Shown piece after piece: positions 43,410 to 52,146 of a stretch of 52,162 nucleotides of DNA; position 1 is the stretch's first letter; every line of letters starts with the position of its first letter. The stretch comes from Sphingopyxis sp. 2PD (GTDB lineage: Bacteria > Pseudomonadota > Alphaproteobacteria > Sphingomonadales > Sphingomonadaceae): assembly GCF_005503695.1 (NCBI RefSeq), contig NZ_SCMU01000021.1, positions 1 through 52,162 of the forward strand, given 5' to 3'. The notes beneath the pieces were generated by a model, which saw only the letters and a program-made list of their open reading frames with translations, did not search any database and was not told where the DNA came from. The position numbers and the translations under genes are program-made.

Positions 43410-44312
43410 ATGGCTGATACCGCGGCGCATGTGATCGACGGCAGGGCGTTCGCCGCCGGGCTGCGCGCGCGGATTGCCGGTGCGGTCCCGGCCTTTGTCG
43501 CCGCCACGGGGCGCGCGCCGGGGCTGGCGGTGGTGCTGGTCGGCGACGATCCGGCGAGCGCGGTCTATGTGGGTTCAAAGGGCAAGGCGACGGTCGCCGC
43601 CGGAATGGAAAGTTTCGAGCATCGCCTGCCCGCGACCGCGACGCAGGACGAGGTCGAGGCGCTGCTCGCAGCGCTTAATACCGACGACGCGGTCGATGGC
43701 ATATTGCTGCAACTGCCGCTCCCCGGCCACCTTGATGAACAGGCGGCGGTCGCAACGATCGACCCCGACAAGGATGTCGACGGGCTGACCCCGGTCAGCG
43801 CCGGGCGTCTCGCGCTTGGCATCCCGGGCATGGTGCCGTGCACCCCATATGGCTGCCTGTTGCTGCTGCAGGATCGGCTCGGCGATCTCAGCGGCAAGGA
43901 CGCGATCGTCGTCGGGCGCTCGATCCTGGTCGGCAAGCCGATGGGGCAATTGCTGCTCGGCGCGAACGCAACGGTGACGATGGCGCACAGCCGCACTAAA
44001 GACCTGCCCGCGCTGGTCCGCCGCGCCGACATCGTCGTTGCCGCGGTCGGGCGCGCCGAAATGGTCAAGGGCAGTTGGATCAAGCCGGGCGCGGTGGTGA
44101 TCGACGTCGGCATCAATCGCCTGCCCCCCGCCGATGGCGCGGCCAAGGGTCGGCTGGTCGGCGATGTCGACTATGCCGAAGTACAGACGCTGGCGTCGGC
44201 AATCACCCCCGTTCCCGGCGGGGTCGGTCCGATGACGATCGCCTGCCTGCTCCGCAACACGCTCGTCGCCGCGCACCGCCGCGCGGCGCTCGCCGATCCG
44301 GAAGGTTTCTGA
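43410..44312 (+). CDS. folD: Bifunctional methylene-THF dehydrogenase/methenyl-THF cyclohydrolase
   Basis: 300 residues. [18 protein letters not shown] carries the catalytic Lys, [13 protein letters not shown] and [15 protein letters not shown] the folate site, [17 protein letters not shown] the NADP site and [17 protein letters not shown] the C-terminal signature. It interconverts 5,10-methylene-THF and 10-formyl-THF, supplying formyl groups for purines (purD is in this window). Start ATG 43410 nearly abuts the yggT-like stop. The stop overlaps the lipoprotein start by 1 base. Confidence 0.96.
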   Translation: MADTAAHVIDGRAFAAGLRARIAGAVPAFVAATGRAPGLAVVLVGDDPASAVYVGSKGKATVAAGMESFEHRLPATATQDEVEALLAALNTDDAVDGILLQLPLPGHLDEQAAVATIDPDKDVDGLTPVSAGRLALGIPGMVPCTPYGCLLLLQDRLGDLSGKDAIVVGRSILVGKPMGQLLLGANATVTMAHSRTKDLPALVRRADIVVAAVGRAEMVKGSWIKPGAVVIDVGINRLPPADGAAKGRLVGDVDYAEVQTLASAITPVPGGVGPMTIACLLRNTLVAAHRRAALADPEGF

Positions 44313-44986
44313 TGCGCCCGCTGCTGCTTCCCGTCCTTGCGCTGTCGCTGCTTGCCGGCTGCGGCGGCAATCGTGACGACATCCGCAATCGCCCGCTGGC
44401 GGCGAACCCCAGTGCCTTTGTGGCCGCGGAAATCGGTTTTGCACGGCTAGCGCAGGAAAAGGGGCAGTGGACCGCATTTCGCGAAACATCGCACCCGGAC
44501 GCGGTGATGTTTGTGCCGCAGCGGGTGAAGGCCCGCGACTGGCTGAAAACCCAAGCTGACCCGGCCGAGGCGGTAAGGTGGCAACCGCACGCGGTGTATG
44601 TCAGCTGTGACGGCAACAGCGGGGCGACGACGGGCGCGTGGCAAAAGGGACCGGCGCACGGATTTTTCAGCACCGTCTGGATGCGTGATCCCCGAAGCGG
44701 CAAGATCAGCTGGATCCTCGACCATGGCGATGCGTTGAGCACTGCCCGCGAAGCACCCGAATTCATCGAATCCAAACAGGCCGCGTGCGGGTCGCGTCCC
44801 GCGGTGCCGATCGAAGCCGGGGCAGAGGGTGATGACATGGCGGTCGGCCTGTCGCCCGACCAGACATTGAGCTGGACCTCGACCGTTCGCCCCGACCAAT
44901 CGCGCCGGGTGACGATCCGGCTGTGGGACGGCAAGACGATGGCGACGGTAATCGACGATCAGGTCGCGGCGCCCAAACAGCCATGA
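44312..44986 (+). CDS. NTF2-like lipoprotein of unknown function
   Basis: 224 residues with lipoprotein signal [20 protein letters not shown] (lipobox LLAGC). FVAAEIGFARLAQEKGQWTA followed by FRETSHPDAVMFVPQ resembles the SnoaL/NTF2-like fold, which is a pattern-level assignment. Two Cys remain in the mature part (YVSCDGNSG and QAACGSRP), possibly disulfide-bonded. Coupled to folD by a 1-base overlap and to MarC by an ATGA overlap, so it belongs to the same unit. Probably periplasmic-facing. Confidence 0.82.
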   Translation: MRPLLLPVLALSLLAGCGGNRDDIRNRPLAANPSAFVAAEIGFARLAQEKGQWTAFRETSHPDAVMFVPQRVKARDWLKTQADPAEAVRWQPHAVYVSCDGNSGATTGAWQKGPAHGFFSTVWMRDPRSGKISWILDHGDALSTAREAPEFIESKQAACGSRPAVPIEAGAEGDDMAVGLSPDQTLSWTSTVRPDQSRRVTIRLWDGKTMATVIDDQVAAPKQP

Positions 44987-45609
44987 TCGACCTGTTCATC
45001 TCGGCCTTTGTCACGCTGTTCGTGGTCATCGACCCGCCGGGTTGTGCGCCAATTTATGCCAGCCTGACCACCGGTGCCAGCGCGCAGCAGCGCCGGTCGA
45101 TGGCGATCCGGGCGACGGTGATCGCAGGATGCATCCTCGTCTTTTTCGCCATGTTCGGCGAGGCGCTGCTCAGCTTCCTGCACATCGACCTCGACAGTTT
45201 CCGCATCGCGGGTGGCATCATGCTGTTCATGATCGCGATCGACATGGTGTTCGAGAAGCGCACCGAGCGGCGTGAGCAGCGGGCGGAAAAGGTTGCGGCA
45301 TCGCATGTCGAGGATGTGTCGGTGTTCCCGATGGCGATGCCGATGCTCGCCGGACCGGGATCGATCGCATCGGTGATGCTGCTCGTCGCCCAAAACAACG
45401 GGCTGGACCGCGCGTTCGTCATTTTCGGGGCGCTGCTGCTCGTCCTGCTGATGACGCTCGCGGCGTTGCTCGCGGCGGGGCCGCTGATGCGCTTTATCGG
45501 CAACAAGGGCGAGGCGGTGATCACCCGCCTGCTCGGGGTGCTGCTGGCCGCGCTAGCCGCGCAGTTCGTCATCGATGGGCTTAAGGCCAGCTTCCCCAGC
45601 CTCGGATAA
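44983..45609 (+). CDS. MarC-family (UPF0056) membrane protein
   Basis: 208 residues with six hydrophobic spans. LFISAFVTLFVVIDPPGCAP carries the MarC signature (P-G-x-A-P), with RRSMAIRATVIAGCILVFFA and FPMAMPMLAGPGSIASVMLL as the other conserved loops; the ending LLGVLLAALAAQFVIDGL is typical. Despite the name, a role in antibiotic export is not supported; function unknown. It overlaps the lipoprotein gene by 4 bases and ends at a bidirectional terminator. Confidence 0.93.
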   Translation: MIDLFISAFVTLFVVIDPPGCAPIYASLTTGASAQQRRSMAIRATVIAGCILVFFAMFGEALLSFLHIDLDSFRIAGGIMLFMIAIDMVFEKRTERREQRAEKVAASHVEDVSVFPMAMPMLAGPGSIASVMLLVAQNNGLDRAFVIFGALLLVLLMTLAALLAAGPLMRFIGNKGEAVITRLLGVLLAALAAQFVIDGLKASFPSLG

Positions 45610-45610
45610 A

Positions 45611-45640
45611 AAGGGGCGCCGCCTTTCGGCGACGCCCTTT
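45611..45640. terminator. Bidirectional terminator between MarC and the OmpA-family gene
   Basis: The stem pairs AAGGGGCGcCGCC with GGCGaCGCCCTTT (one mismatch) around a TTTC loop. It has AAAAA before it and TTTCTTTTCC after it, so it works in both directions. It separates convergent genes ending at 45609 and 45665. Confidence 0.85.
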
Positions 45641-45664
45641 CTTTTCCACGGGAATGGAACCCTG

Positions 45665-46354
45665 TTAGCGCGCGGCGTTGACGTCGGCCTGCGTCACCGG
45701 CGCGATGCGGATTTCGACGCGGCGGTTGCACTGATAATCGGCCTCGCTGCGCTCCGGAGTGCACTTCAGCTGCGATTCGCCGTAACCCATCGTCGCCATG
45801 CGCGCGCGCTGGATGCCGCGACCGGCCAGATAGTCGGCCACCGACGAGGCGCGGCGTTCGGACAGACCCTGGTTATAGCTGTCGCTGCCGGTCGAATCGG
45901 TGTGACCATAGACGTCGATATAGGTGCTGGGATATTCGGCCAGCGTCGAGGCGACATTGTCGAGCGCGCCGCGGAACTGGCTTTTCACCATCGCGCTGTT
46001 GAGGTCGAAGGTGACGTCGCCCGGCATGTTCAGCACCAGCTGGTCGCCCTGACGCTCGACATCGATGCCTGTGCCGGCGGTGCGCTCGCGCAGCTTCTTT
46101 TCCTGCTGGTCCATGTAATAGCCGACCCCGGCTCCGGCGACCGCGCCGATGCCCGCGCCGACGATTTCTTCGGTGCGGCTGTTTTTGCCGCCGATCAGGT
46201 CGCCGAGCAGATAACCGCCGAGTGCGCCGCCAACGCCGCCGATCGCGGCTTTCGAAATCTTGCGCTCGCCAGTCACCGGGTCGGTAACGCAGCCCGCCAG
46301 CGCCACGGCGCTCATGGTGGCCATTGCCGCAAGTTTGATCGTCTTGATATTCAT
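45665..46354 (-). CDS. OmpA-family outer-membrane lipoprotein
   Basis: 229 residues. MNIKTIKLAAMATMSAVALAGC is a lipoprotein signal (lipobox ALAGC). A glycine-zipper segment (AAIGGVGGALGGYLLGDLIG, GAGIGAVAGAGVGYYMDQQE) probably inserts in the membrane. The C-terminal OmpA/MotB peptidoglycan-binding domain shows STYIDVYGHTDSTGSDSYNQ, GLSERRASSVADYL and the NRRVEIRI end. It anchors outer membrane to cell wall. AGGGAGCG precedes the start. The 215-bp region before it holds divergent promoters. Confidence 0.94.
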   Translation of the reverse strand: MNIKTIKLAAMATMSAVALAGCVTDPVTGERKISKAAIGGVGGALGGYLLGDLIGGKNSRTEEIVGAGIGAVAGAGVGYYMDQQEKKLRERTAGTGIDVERQGDQLVLNMPGDVTFDLNSAMVKSQFRGALDNVASTLAEYPSTYIDVYGHTDSTGSDSYNQGLSERRASSVADYLAGRGIQRARMATMGYGESQLKCTPERSEADYQCNRRVEIRIAPVTQADVNAAR

Positions 46355-46519
46355 AGGTCGCTCCCTTTTTTTGGCGGCTGCATCTGGTCCCGAGCAAACC
46401 GCCGCTCCTGCCGATAACATATGGCTGGCGATCTGGTTCCCGATTTCGCCTGAACCGCCGCTGATGCGCCAATTCAGCTGGCGTTTTGCATTGCGGTGGC
46501 TTTGCCCTATAGGATCGCC

Positions 46520-46573
46520 ATGATCGACGATGACAGGGGCCAGGCGCTGAAGCGCCGCACGACCGCCCGATGA
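46520..46573 (+). CDS. Possible 17-codon leader peptide before the CorC-like gene
   Basis: ATG at 46520 preceded by AGGA at suitable spacing encodes MIDDDRGQALKRRTTAR and ends in TGA that overlaps the next gene's ATG (ATGA, 46570-46573). A promoter-like TTGCAT-N16-TATAGG (46486-46513) puts the transcript start close to this ATG, so it may be nearly leaderless. The downstream gene has no visible ribosome site, which fits translational coupling. Very short, so evidence is only positional. Confidence 0.35.
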   Translation: MIDDDRGQALKRRTTAR

Positions 46574-47892
46574 GCCCTTTTCCTTGGTCCGACGTGGCGA
46601 TCATCGCCGTCCTGATCCTCTTGAATGGCGTTTTCGCGATGTCGGAACTCGCGATCGTCTCGGCGCGCGCGCCGCGCCTTCAGGCCGCCGAAAAGCGCGG
46701 CAGCCGCGGTGCCGCGGTCGCACGCCAACTCGCCGCCGATCCCGGGCGCTTTCTGTCGACGGTGCAGGTCGGCATCACGCTGATCGGCATTCTGGCGGGT
46801 GCCTATTCGGGCGCCAGCCTGGGCGGACCGGTCGGCGACCGATTGCAGGCGCTGCTCGGCCTCGACGACGAAACCGCGCTGACCGCGGGGTTTGCCGTGG
46901 TGATTGCCGTCACCACCTATTTCTCGCTGATCGCAGGCGAACTGGTGCCCAAGCAATTTGCGCTGCGTGCGCCGGAGCCGATCGCGATCTTCATGGCGCT
47001 GCCGATGCTGTGGTTGTCGAAAATCGGCGCACCGCTCGTGTGGCTGCTCGACCGCAGCTCGGCGTTGGTTTTTCGCGTGCTCGGACTGAACCGCGAGTCC
47101 GAGGACAGGGTGACCGCCGAGGAGCTCCACCTGATCGTCGCCGAGGCGTCGAAATCGGGGGTGATCGAGGAAAGCGAGCGCGCGATCATCTCGGGCGTCG
47201 TGCGGCTCGCCGATCGCCCGGTCCGCGAAGTGATGACGCCGCGCAAGGACGTCGACTGGATCGACATTTCGCTCGACGCGCGCGGGGTCCGTGACAAGCT
47301 GGTCGAAACGCCGCACAGCCGCCTGCCGGTCGCGCGCGGATCGGTCGACGACATCGTCGGCGTCGTGCAGGCGCGCGACATTGCGGCGGCGCTGTTTCGC
47401 GGCGAAGCGCTCGACCTTGAACAGCTGATGCGCCCGGCGAAGGTCATCCACGACCAGATCGACGCGATGGACGCGCTCGAGGCGCTGCGCGCCGCGGACG
47501 TGCCGATGCTGTTTGTCCACGACGAATATGGGCATTTCGAAGGGCTGGTGACCCCCGCCGACCTGCTGGCGGCGATTGCGGGTGAGTTTGCGTCGGACCA
47601 GGACATCGGCAGCGAGCCGTTCGTCGTCGAACGCGATGATGGCAGCCTGCTGATTGCCGGATCGATGCCAGCCGACCAGATGGCCGAACGGTTGGGGATC
47701 GAGCTTGACGATGATCGCGATTATGCGACCGCCGCGGGTCATGTGCTGGCGATTCTCAAGCATCTGCCAAAGCTGGGCGAGAAATTCACCGACAAGGGCT
47801 GGCGGTTCGAGATTGTCGACATGGATGGGCGCAAGATCGACAAGCTGCTGGTGACCGAGCTGTCGCGGCCCAAGGACGCCGACGAAGCCTAG
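46570..47892 (+). CDS. HlyC/CorC-family transporter (DUF21-CBS)
   Basis: 440 residues. N-terminal DUF21 membrane domain (SDVAIIAVLILLNGVFAMSE, AIVSARAPRLQAAEKRGSRG, STVQVGITLIGILAGAYSGA, PKQFALRAPEPIA). Then a pair of CBS domains (VREVMTPRKDVDWID and AKVIHDQIDAMDALEALR) and a C-terminal CorC/HlyC domain (VVERDDGSLLIAGSMPADQM, DKGWRFEIVDMDGRKIDKLL). These proteins are implicated in Mg2+/Co2+ or Na+ export. The start coincides with the overlap of the possible leader peptide. Length is normal for the family. Confidence 0.95.
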   Translation: MSPFPWSDVAIIAVLILLNGVFAMSELAIVSARAPRLQAAEKRGSRGAAVARQLAADPGRFLSTVQVGITLIGILAGAYSGASLGGPVGDRLQALLGLDDETALTAGFAVVIAVTTYFSLIAGELVPKQFALRAPEPIAIFMALPMLWLSKIGAPLVWLLDRSSALVFRVLGLNRESEDRVTAEELHLIVAEASKSGVIEESERAIISGVVRLADRPVREVMTPRKDVDWIDISLDARGVRDKLVETPHSRLPVARGSVDDIVGVVQARDIAAALFRGEALDLEQLMRPAKVIHDQIDAMDALEALRAADVPMLFVHDEYGHFEGLVTPADLLAAIAGEFASDQDIGSEPFVVERDDGSLLIAGSMPADQMAERLGIELDDDRDYATAAGHVLAILKHLPKLGEKFTDKGWRFEIVDMDGRKIDKLLVTELSRPKDADEA

Positions 47893-47910
47893 GCCGAACA
47901 GGGTCCGCTG

Positions 47911-47978
47911 GCGGCTTAAAGCCACAAAAGCCTCGCCCGCGCCCATTCAAAATGTGTCCTTTGTGGCTTTAAGCGGCG
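47911..47978. repeat. 20-bp inverted repeat spanning the stop of a hypothetical gene
   Basis: Arms 47911-47930 and 47959-47978 match at 18 of 20 positions (core CTTAAAGCCACAAA) around a 28-base loop. The right arm lies inside the coding 3' end (codons for PLKAT), and the stop of the minus-strand gene (47947) falls in the loop. It may form a terminator-like stem for both convergent genes, or it may be a duplicated fragment. Confidence 0.7.
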
Positions 47979-48375
47979 CCGCGTCCTCGCGCAGCGCAGC
48001 GCGGACAATATCCATGTCGGGGCCACCGGTGACGTCGATCGCGCCGCCGCGCAGGATGCGGACGGTGGTCACGCCGTTGAGCGCGCGGTCCATCGCATAG
48101 TCGAATTGGCGCATCCGGCCCATCGACAGGGCACGGTCCCAGGCCGCTGCGAAGTCTTCGGCACCGGGTCGTTCGCGCAGGCGATAGGCCGAGCGGCGCC
48201 CCATGCCCACGGCCTTCGCCGCGCGCCCGACCGACCCCATCGCTTCGAGGGCGCGGATGAAGCATAGCTGGATTTCGGGCGTCCACCCGCCGGCGCGGCG
48301 GCGCTGCGCGGACACGGGGGTGAAGGCGAGGCAGGTGCCGGCGAGCAGTGGGGCGGACGAGTCGGGATGTTCCAT
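47947..48375 (-). CDS. Hypothetical helix-turn-helix protein (sphingomonad-type)
   Basis: 142 residues. The region GGWTPEIQLCFIRALEAMGS, then VGRAAKAVGMGRRSAYRLRE and RPGAEDFAAAWDRALSMGRM looks like a helix-turn-helix of the terminase-small-subunit or Trp-repressor-like kind; the C-terminal part MDRALNGVTTVRILRGGAID is unassigned. I recall similar short proteins in sphingomonads, often present in several copies, but no function. The N-terminal MEHPDSSAPLLAGTCLAF is not a clear signal. It sits alone on the minus strand and is followed by the inverted repeat. Confidence 0.72.
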   Translation of the reverse strand: MEHPDSSAPLLAGTCLAFTPVSAQRRRAGGWTPEIQLCFIRALEAMGSVGRAAKAVGMGRRSAYRLRERPGAEDFAAAWDRALSMGRMRQFDYAMDRALNGVTTVRILRGGAIDVTGGPDMDIVRAALREDAAPLKATKDTF

Positions 48376-48464
48376 GGACCAGTTTGGAACATAGTGAAAT
48401 AATGTAGGAAAGGACTTTTTCGGCGGAGGTGAACGGTCGGGTCTGGGTTGGGGCGCGGACGCAG

Positions 48465-48657
48465 CGATCCTCCCCGGAACGGGGAGGGGGACCAGCGAAG
48501 CTGGTGGAGGGGCACCATCGGTTTGCCTTGCCGCCGAAGTCGTGCTCCATTGCTACGTTCCCGGAACGCTTGGCTCTTCCAGCCCGGCGCTGCGGTAACC
48601 TCCTGTGCCCCTCCACCACCCTTCGGGTGGTCCCCCTCCCCCGGTGGGGGAGGATCG
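48465..48657. repeat. Composite palindromic intergenic repeat (family A)
   Basis: Outer arms CGATCCTCCCC and GGGGAGGATCG, inner motifs GGGGGACCAGCGAAGCTGGT and GTGCCCCTCCACCACC, plus central sequence unlike the other copies. It occupies most of the 312-bp gap 48376-48687 between two minus-strand genes; nothing else is recognised there besides a probable promoter of the HTH gene. Confidence 0.75.
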
Positions 48658-48687
48658 GCTACGTCCGCAACCGGTCGGAACCTGTCG

Positions 48688-49389
48688 TTACAACTCGCCC
48701 CCCAGCGCGCCATATTTCGCTTCGAACCCCGCCTTGTCGCCGCGCGCCAGATACCCCGCCTGATCGACGAAATTGTCGCGCGCGATGCGGCCCTGGAAGG
48801 CGCCGAGCTGGGGATCGATCGCGGCGATATCGGCGTCGGTCCAGTCAGCGATCTGTTGGAAGCTGGTGACGCCAAGGCCGTTCAGCAGGCCCGCGAGCTT
48901 GGGCCCGAGCCCCTTGATCAACTGCAGATTGTCTGCCTTGGCGGCAGCCGGAGCCGGAGCCGGTTCGGAAGCAGGAGCCGGAGCAGGTTCGGGCGCGGGC
49001 GACGGAGCAGGTGCCGGTTCGGGATCCGCCGCGGGGGCAGACGGCGGGGGTGCCGGTTCGGCGGGTGGCGGCGGCGCTGCGGGTTCGGGTGCCACCTCGA
49101 CGACCGGTTCGGGTGCCGGGGGTGCCGGGGGCGCCGGCGGCGTGGCCGCGACCGGGGGCGTGACCGGTGGCGCGGGCGCTGGCGCGGGTTCCCTGGGCTT
49201 GAAGCGGGCGGGTTCGGCCGCGACGATCTCGGGCTTTGCCGCTTCGAGCGGCTTTTTCGGTTCTGCGGGCGGAGTGACGGTCGGCGCGGCATCCTCGGCC
49301 TTTTTGCGGCCGAACAGGAACCAGAGCAGGACGACCGCGACGACGAGCCCGACGACCGCGATGACATAATTTTCCTGAAGCCACGCCAT
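48688..49389 (-). CDS. Membrane-anchored Pro/Ala-rich protein with C-terminal HhH domain
   Basis: 233 residues. One N-terminal membrane helix (MAWLQENYVIAVVGLVVAVV then LLWFLFGRKK), a long low-complexity linker of Ala/Pro/Glu (about residues 40-150), and a C-terminal helix-hairpin-helix-like domain (NLQLIKGLGPKLAGLLNGLG, TSFQQIADWTDADIAAIDPQ) resembling the predicted HhH domain of Nth/RecR-like proteins. It might bind DNA or another nucleic acid near the membrane; this is inference. Start ATG 49389 at the hydrophobic segment. Length of the linker likely varies by slippage. Confidence 0.82.
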   Translation of the reverse strand: MAWLQENYVIAVVGLVVAVVLLWFLFGRKKAEDAAPTVTPPAEPKKPLEAAKPEIVAAEPARFKPREPAPAPAPPVTPPVAATPPAPPAPPAPEPVVEVAPEPAAPPPPAEPAPPPSAPAADPEPAPAPSPAPEPAPAPASEPAPAPAAAKADNLQLIKGLGPKLAGLLNGLGVTSFQQIADWTDADIAAIDPQLGAFQGRIARDNFVDQAGYLARGDKAGFEAKYGALGGEL

Positions 49390-49476
49390 GATATTCTCCC
49401 TGTCTTGCCGTCAGCCTATGCGCGTGCGTCCGCGCCGTCCAGCAACGCTTTGCCTGGCCGCGCGCGCAAGCCCGTC

Positions 49477-49581
49477 AGCGCGCCTCGCGCGCGACTTCGC
49501 GCCAGCCCCTCAGCGCGCCTCGCGCGCGACTTCGCGCCAGCCCCTCAGCGCGCTTCGCGCGCGACTTCGCGCCAGCCAATG
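49477..49581. repeat. 35-bp tandem repeat (3 units) overlapping the 3' end of purD
   Basis: Units start at 49477, 49512 and 49547, 35 bp apart, with core CGCGCGCGACTTCGCGCCAG. Unit 3 encodes the last purD residues ([10 protein letters not shown] and stop), and the two others are downstream copies in the purD transcript. Because 35 is not a multiple of three, copies cannot all be read in one frame. Confidence 0.9.
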
Positions 49582-50822
49582 TCGCGGCGGCAGAAGCCGC
49601 TGGCGAAATCGAGCTTGTCGACCGCGGCATAGGCACGCGCCTGCGCCTCGGTAACGGTGCGCCCCGTCGCGGTGACATTGAGCACACGCCCGCCTGCGGC
49701 AATGATGGTATCGCCGTCGCGCGCGGTTCCCGCGTGAAATACGCGCACGCCGCCGCTTTCGGCATCGGCGATGCCATGGATCGCGCCGCCCTTTTCGGGG
49801 GTCGCCGGATAGCCATTCGCGGCCATCACCACCGTCAGCGCATAGTCGCTGGCGAAAGCGGGGGGCGGCGCATCCGCCAGCGCGCCGGTCGATGCGGCGT
49901 AAAGCAGGGCGGCGAGGTCGCCCGCGTAGCGCATCATCAGCACCTGGCATTCGGGATCCCCGAAACGCGCATTATATTCGATCAGCTTCGGCCCCATGTC
50001 GGTGAGCATCAGCCCGGCGAACAGCACGCCGACATAGGGCGTCCCCTCGGCGGCGAGGGTCGCGACCGTCGGGCGGATGATGCGGTCCATCACTTGCGCT
50101 TCGAGATCGGCGGTGAGCACCGGGGCGGGGCTATAGGCGCCCATGCCGCCGGTGTTGGGGCCGACGTCACCGTCGCCGACGCGCTTGTGATCCTGCGCGC
50201 TGCCGAACGCCATCACATTGGTGCCGTCGGACAGGGCAAAGAAGCTCGCTTCCTCGCCGGTCATATATTCCTCGATCACCACCTCGGCACCCGCGCCGCC
50301 GAAGGCGCCATCGAACATGTCGTCGATCGCCGCGGCGGCCTGTTCGGCACTTTCGGCGATGATGACGCCCTTGCCAGCGGCGAGGCCGTCGGCCTTGATG
50401 ACGACGGGGATGTCGAACCCTTCGAGCACGGCATGCGCTTCCTCGGCGCTCGCGCAGCGGGCATAGGCGGCGGTCGGGATCGACGCGCGGGCGCACAGAT
50501 CCTTGGTGAAGCCCTTGCTGCCTTCAAGCTGCGCCGCCGCGGCGCCGGGGCCGAAGGTCGCGATGCCGAGCGCGCGCAGCCGGTCGGCGAGCCCCGCGAC
50601 GAGCGGCGCTTCGGGGCCGACGACGACGAAGTCGATCGCGTGTGCGGTGCAAAAGGCGACAAGCCCGTCGAGGTCGTCGGCGGCGATGCTGACGCATTCG
50701 GCATGGGCTTCGATGCCGGGGTTGCCGGGTGCGGCATAGAGCTTGGCGCAGCTTGGCGATTGTGCCAACTGCCAGCTGAGCGCATGTTCGCGGCCACCCG
50801 ATCCGACCAGCAGGATGTTCAT
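49545..50822 (-). CDS. purD: Phosphoribosylamine-glycine ligase
   Basis: 425 residues, normal length. [18 protein letters not shown] is the N-terminal signature, [15 protein letters not shown] the ATP-grasp loop, and [17 protein letters not shown] plus [16 protein letters not shown] the conserved metal/ATP region. It forms GAR from phosphoribosylamine, glycine and ATP in purine synthesis. Start ATG 50822 with AGGGA upstream. Its start codon and the divergent xseA start share CATG (50820-50823). The C-terminal residues WREVAREAR are encoded by a tandem-repeat unit, so the tail may vary between strains. Confidence 0.96.
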   Translation of the reverse strand: MNILLVGSGGREHALSWQLAQSPSCAKLYAAPGNPGIEAHAECVSIAADDLDGLVAFCTAHAIDFVVVGPEAPLVAGLADRLRALGIATFGPGAAAAQLEGSKGFTKDLCARASIPTAAYARCASAEEAHAVLEGFDIPVVIKADGLAAGKGVIIAESAEQAAAAIDDMFDGAFGGAGAEVVIEEYMTGEEASFFALSDGTNVMAFGSAQDHKRVGDGDVGPNTGGMGAYSPAPVLTADLEAQVMDRIIRPTVATLAAEGTPYVGVLFAGLMLTDMGPKLIEYNARFGDPECQVLMMRYAGDLAALLYAASTGALADAPPPAFASDYALTVVMAANGYPATPEKGGAIHGIADAESGGVRVFHAGTARDGDTIIAAGGRVLNVTATGRTVTEAQARAYAAVDKLDFASGFCRRDIGWREVAREAR

Positions 50823-52146
50823 GTCTGTCCCTTTTCCCGATACGGCGTCCGAAACCGACCCCGCGGCGCGGCTGTTAGCTGAGCATTCGCCCGGCGACAA
50901 TCTTGGTCAGTCGCCGTCGGGCGACGGGGCGCCCGCCATGACGGTCAGCCAATTGTCGGCGGCGATCAAGCGCACCGTCGAGGACGGCTTTTCACGCGTG
51001 CGCGTGCGCGGCGAACTCTCGGGCGCGAAACGCGCGGCGTCGGGCCATTTCTATGCGGCGCTGAAGGATGACAATGCGCTGATCGACATGGTGATGTGGA
51101 AGGGGCAGGCGGCGCGCCTCGCCTTCCGGCCCGAGGACGGGATCGAGGTGATCGCGACGGGCAAGCTTACCACTTATCCGGGGCGTTCCAAATATCAGCT
51201 CGTCGTCGATAGCCTCGAGGTCGCGGGCGAGGGCGCGTTGATGCTCCTGTTCGAAAAGCTGAAGGCGCGGCTGGGCGCCGAGGGGCTGTTCGATCAGGCG
51301 CGGAAGCAGGATTTGCCGCGGCTGCCCCGAATCATCGGGGTCGTGACTTCGCCGACGGGCGCGGTGATCCGCGACATCCTCCACCGCCTTGCCGACCGTT
51401 TTCCGACGCATGTCATCGTCTGGCCGGTGCTGGTGCAGGGCGACGGTGCGGCGGCGCAGGTCGCGGGCGCCATTCGCGGCTTTGACGCCATCGCGCCCGG
51501 CGGGCCGGTGCCGCGCCCCGACCTGGTCATCGTCGCGCGCGGCGGCGGCTCGATCGAGGATTTGTGGGCGTTCAACGAAGAAGTCGTGGTGCGGGCGATC
51601 GCCGATTGCCGCATCCCGACGATCAGCGCGGTCGGGCACGAAACCGACACGACGCTCGCCGATTATGCCGCCGACCGCCGCGCGCCGACCCCGACCGCCG
51701 CCGCCGAAATGGCGGTGCCGGTGCGCGCCGAACTGCGCGAATTGCTGCTCCAGCGGGCGGGACGGATGGTCGGTGCGGCGAACCGGCATCAGGCGCTGGC
51801 GCGCGAACGGCTCGCCGCGCTGGCGCGCCACCTGCCGAAGCGCGAGGGGCTCTATGCGCCGCAGCGCCAGCGGCTCGACGATAGTGCCGACCGATTGGAT
51901 CGCAGCCAGCGGCAGCGGCTGGCGGTGGTCGGCGAGCGGTTGGCGACCCGCGGCGCGGCGCTGCGCCCCGCATTGCTCGCGCGACGCTGGGACCGTGATC
52001 GCGCGCGGCTGGGCGGGTTGGGGCGGCTGCTCGACAGCCTTGACCCGCGGGCGCTGCTATCGCGGGGCTATGCGATGGTGCGCGATGCCGGGGGAGAGAT
52101 CGTTACCAGCGCCGCGCGGGCGCAGGCGGCAGCGCGGCGCTGGTAA
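50821..52146 (+). CDS. xseA: Exodeoxyribonuclease VII large subunit, 3' end altered by a fold-back
   Basis: About 441 residues as read. N-terminal OB-like region ([20 protein letters not shown]), [60 protein letters not shown] and [20 protein letters not shown] identify XseA, which with XseB degrades single-stranded DNA. AGGA (50812-50815) supports the start at 50821; an ATG at 50938 is the alternative. The reading frame ends RAQAAARRW within a perfect inverted repeat that runs to the window end, so the last few residues and stop are unreliable and the true C-terminus probably continues elsewhere. Confidence 0.88.
   Translation: MSVPFPDTASETDPAARLLAEHSPGDNLGQSPSGDGAPAMTVSQLSAAIKRTVEDGFSRVRVRGELSGAKRAASGHFYAALKDDNALIDMVMWKGQAARLAFRPEDGIEVIATGKLTTYPGRSKYQLVVDSLEVAGEGALMLLFEKLKARLGAEGLFDQARKQDLPRLPRIIGVVTSPTGAVIRDILHRLADRFPTHVIVWPVLVQGDGAAAQVAGAIRGFDAIAPGGPVPRPDLVIVARGGGSIEDLWAFNEEVVVRAIADCRIPTISAVGHETDTTLADYAADRRAPTPTAAAEMAVPVRAELRELLLQRAGRMVGAANRHQALARERLAALARHLPKREGLYAPQRQRLDDSADRLDRSQRQRLAVVGERLATRGAALRPALLARRWDRDRARLGGLGRLLDSLDPRALLSRGYAMVRDAGGEIVTSAARAQAAARRW

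Noticed and set aside
49477..49581. CRISPR-like array
   Set aside because: Units are directly adjacent with no spacers and are copies of a purD coding end, not repeat-spacer structure.
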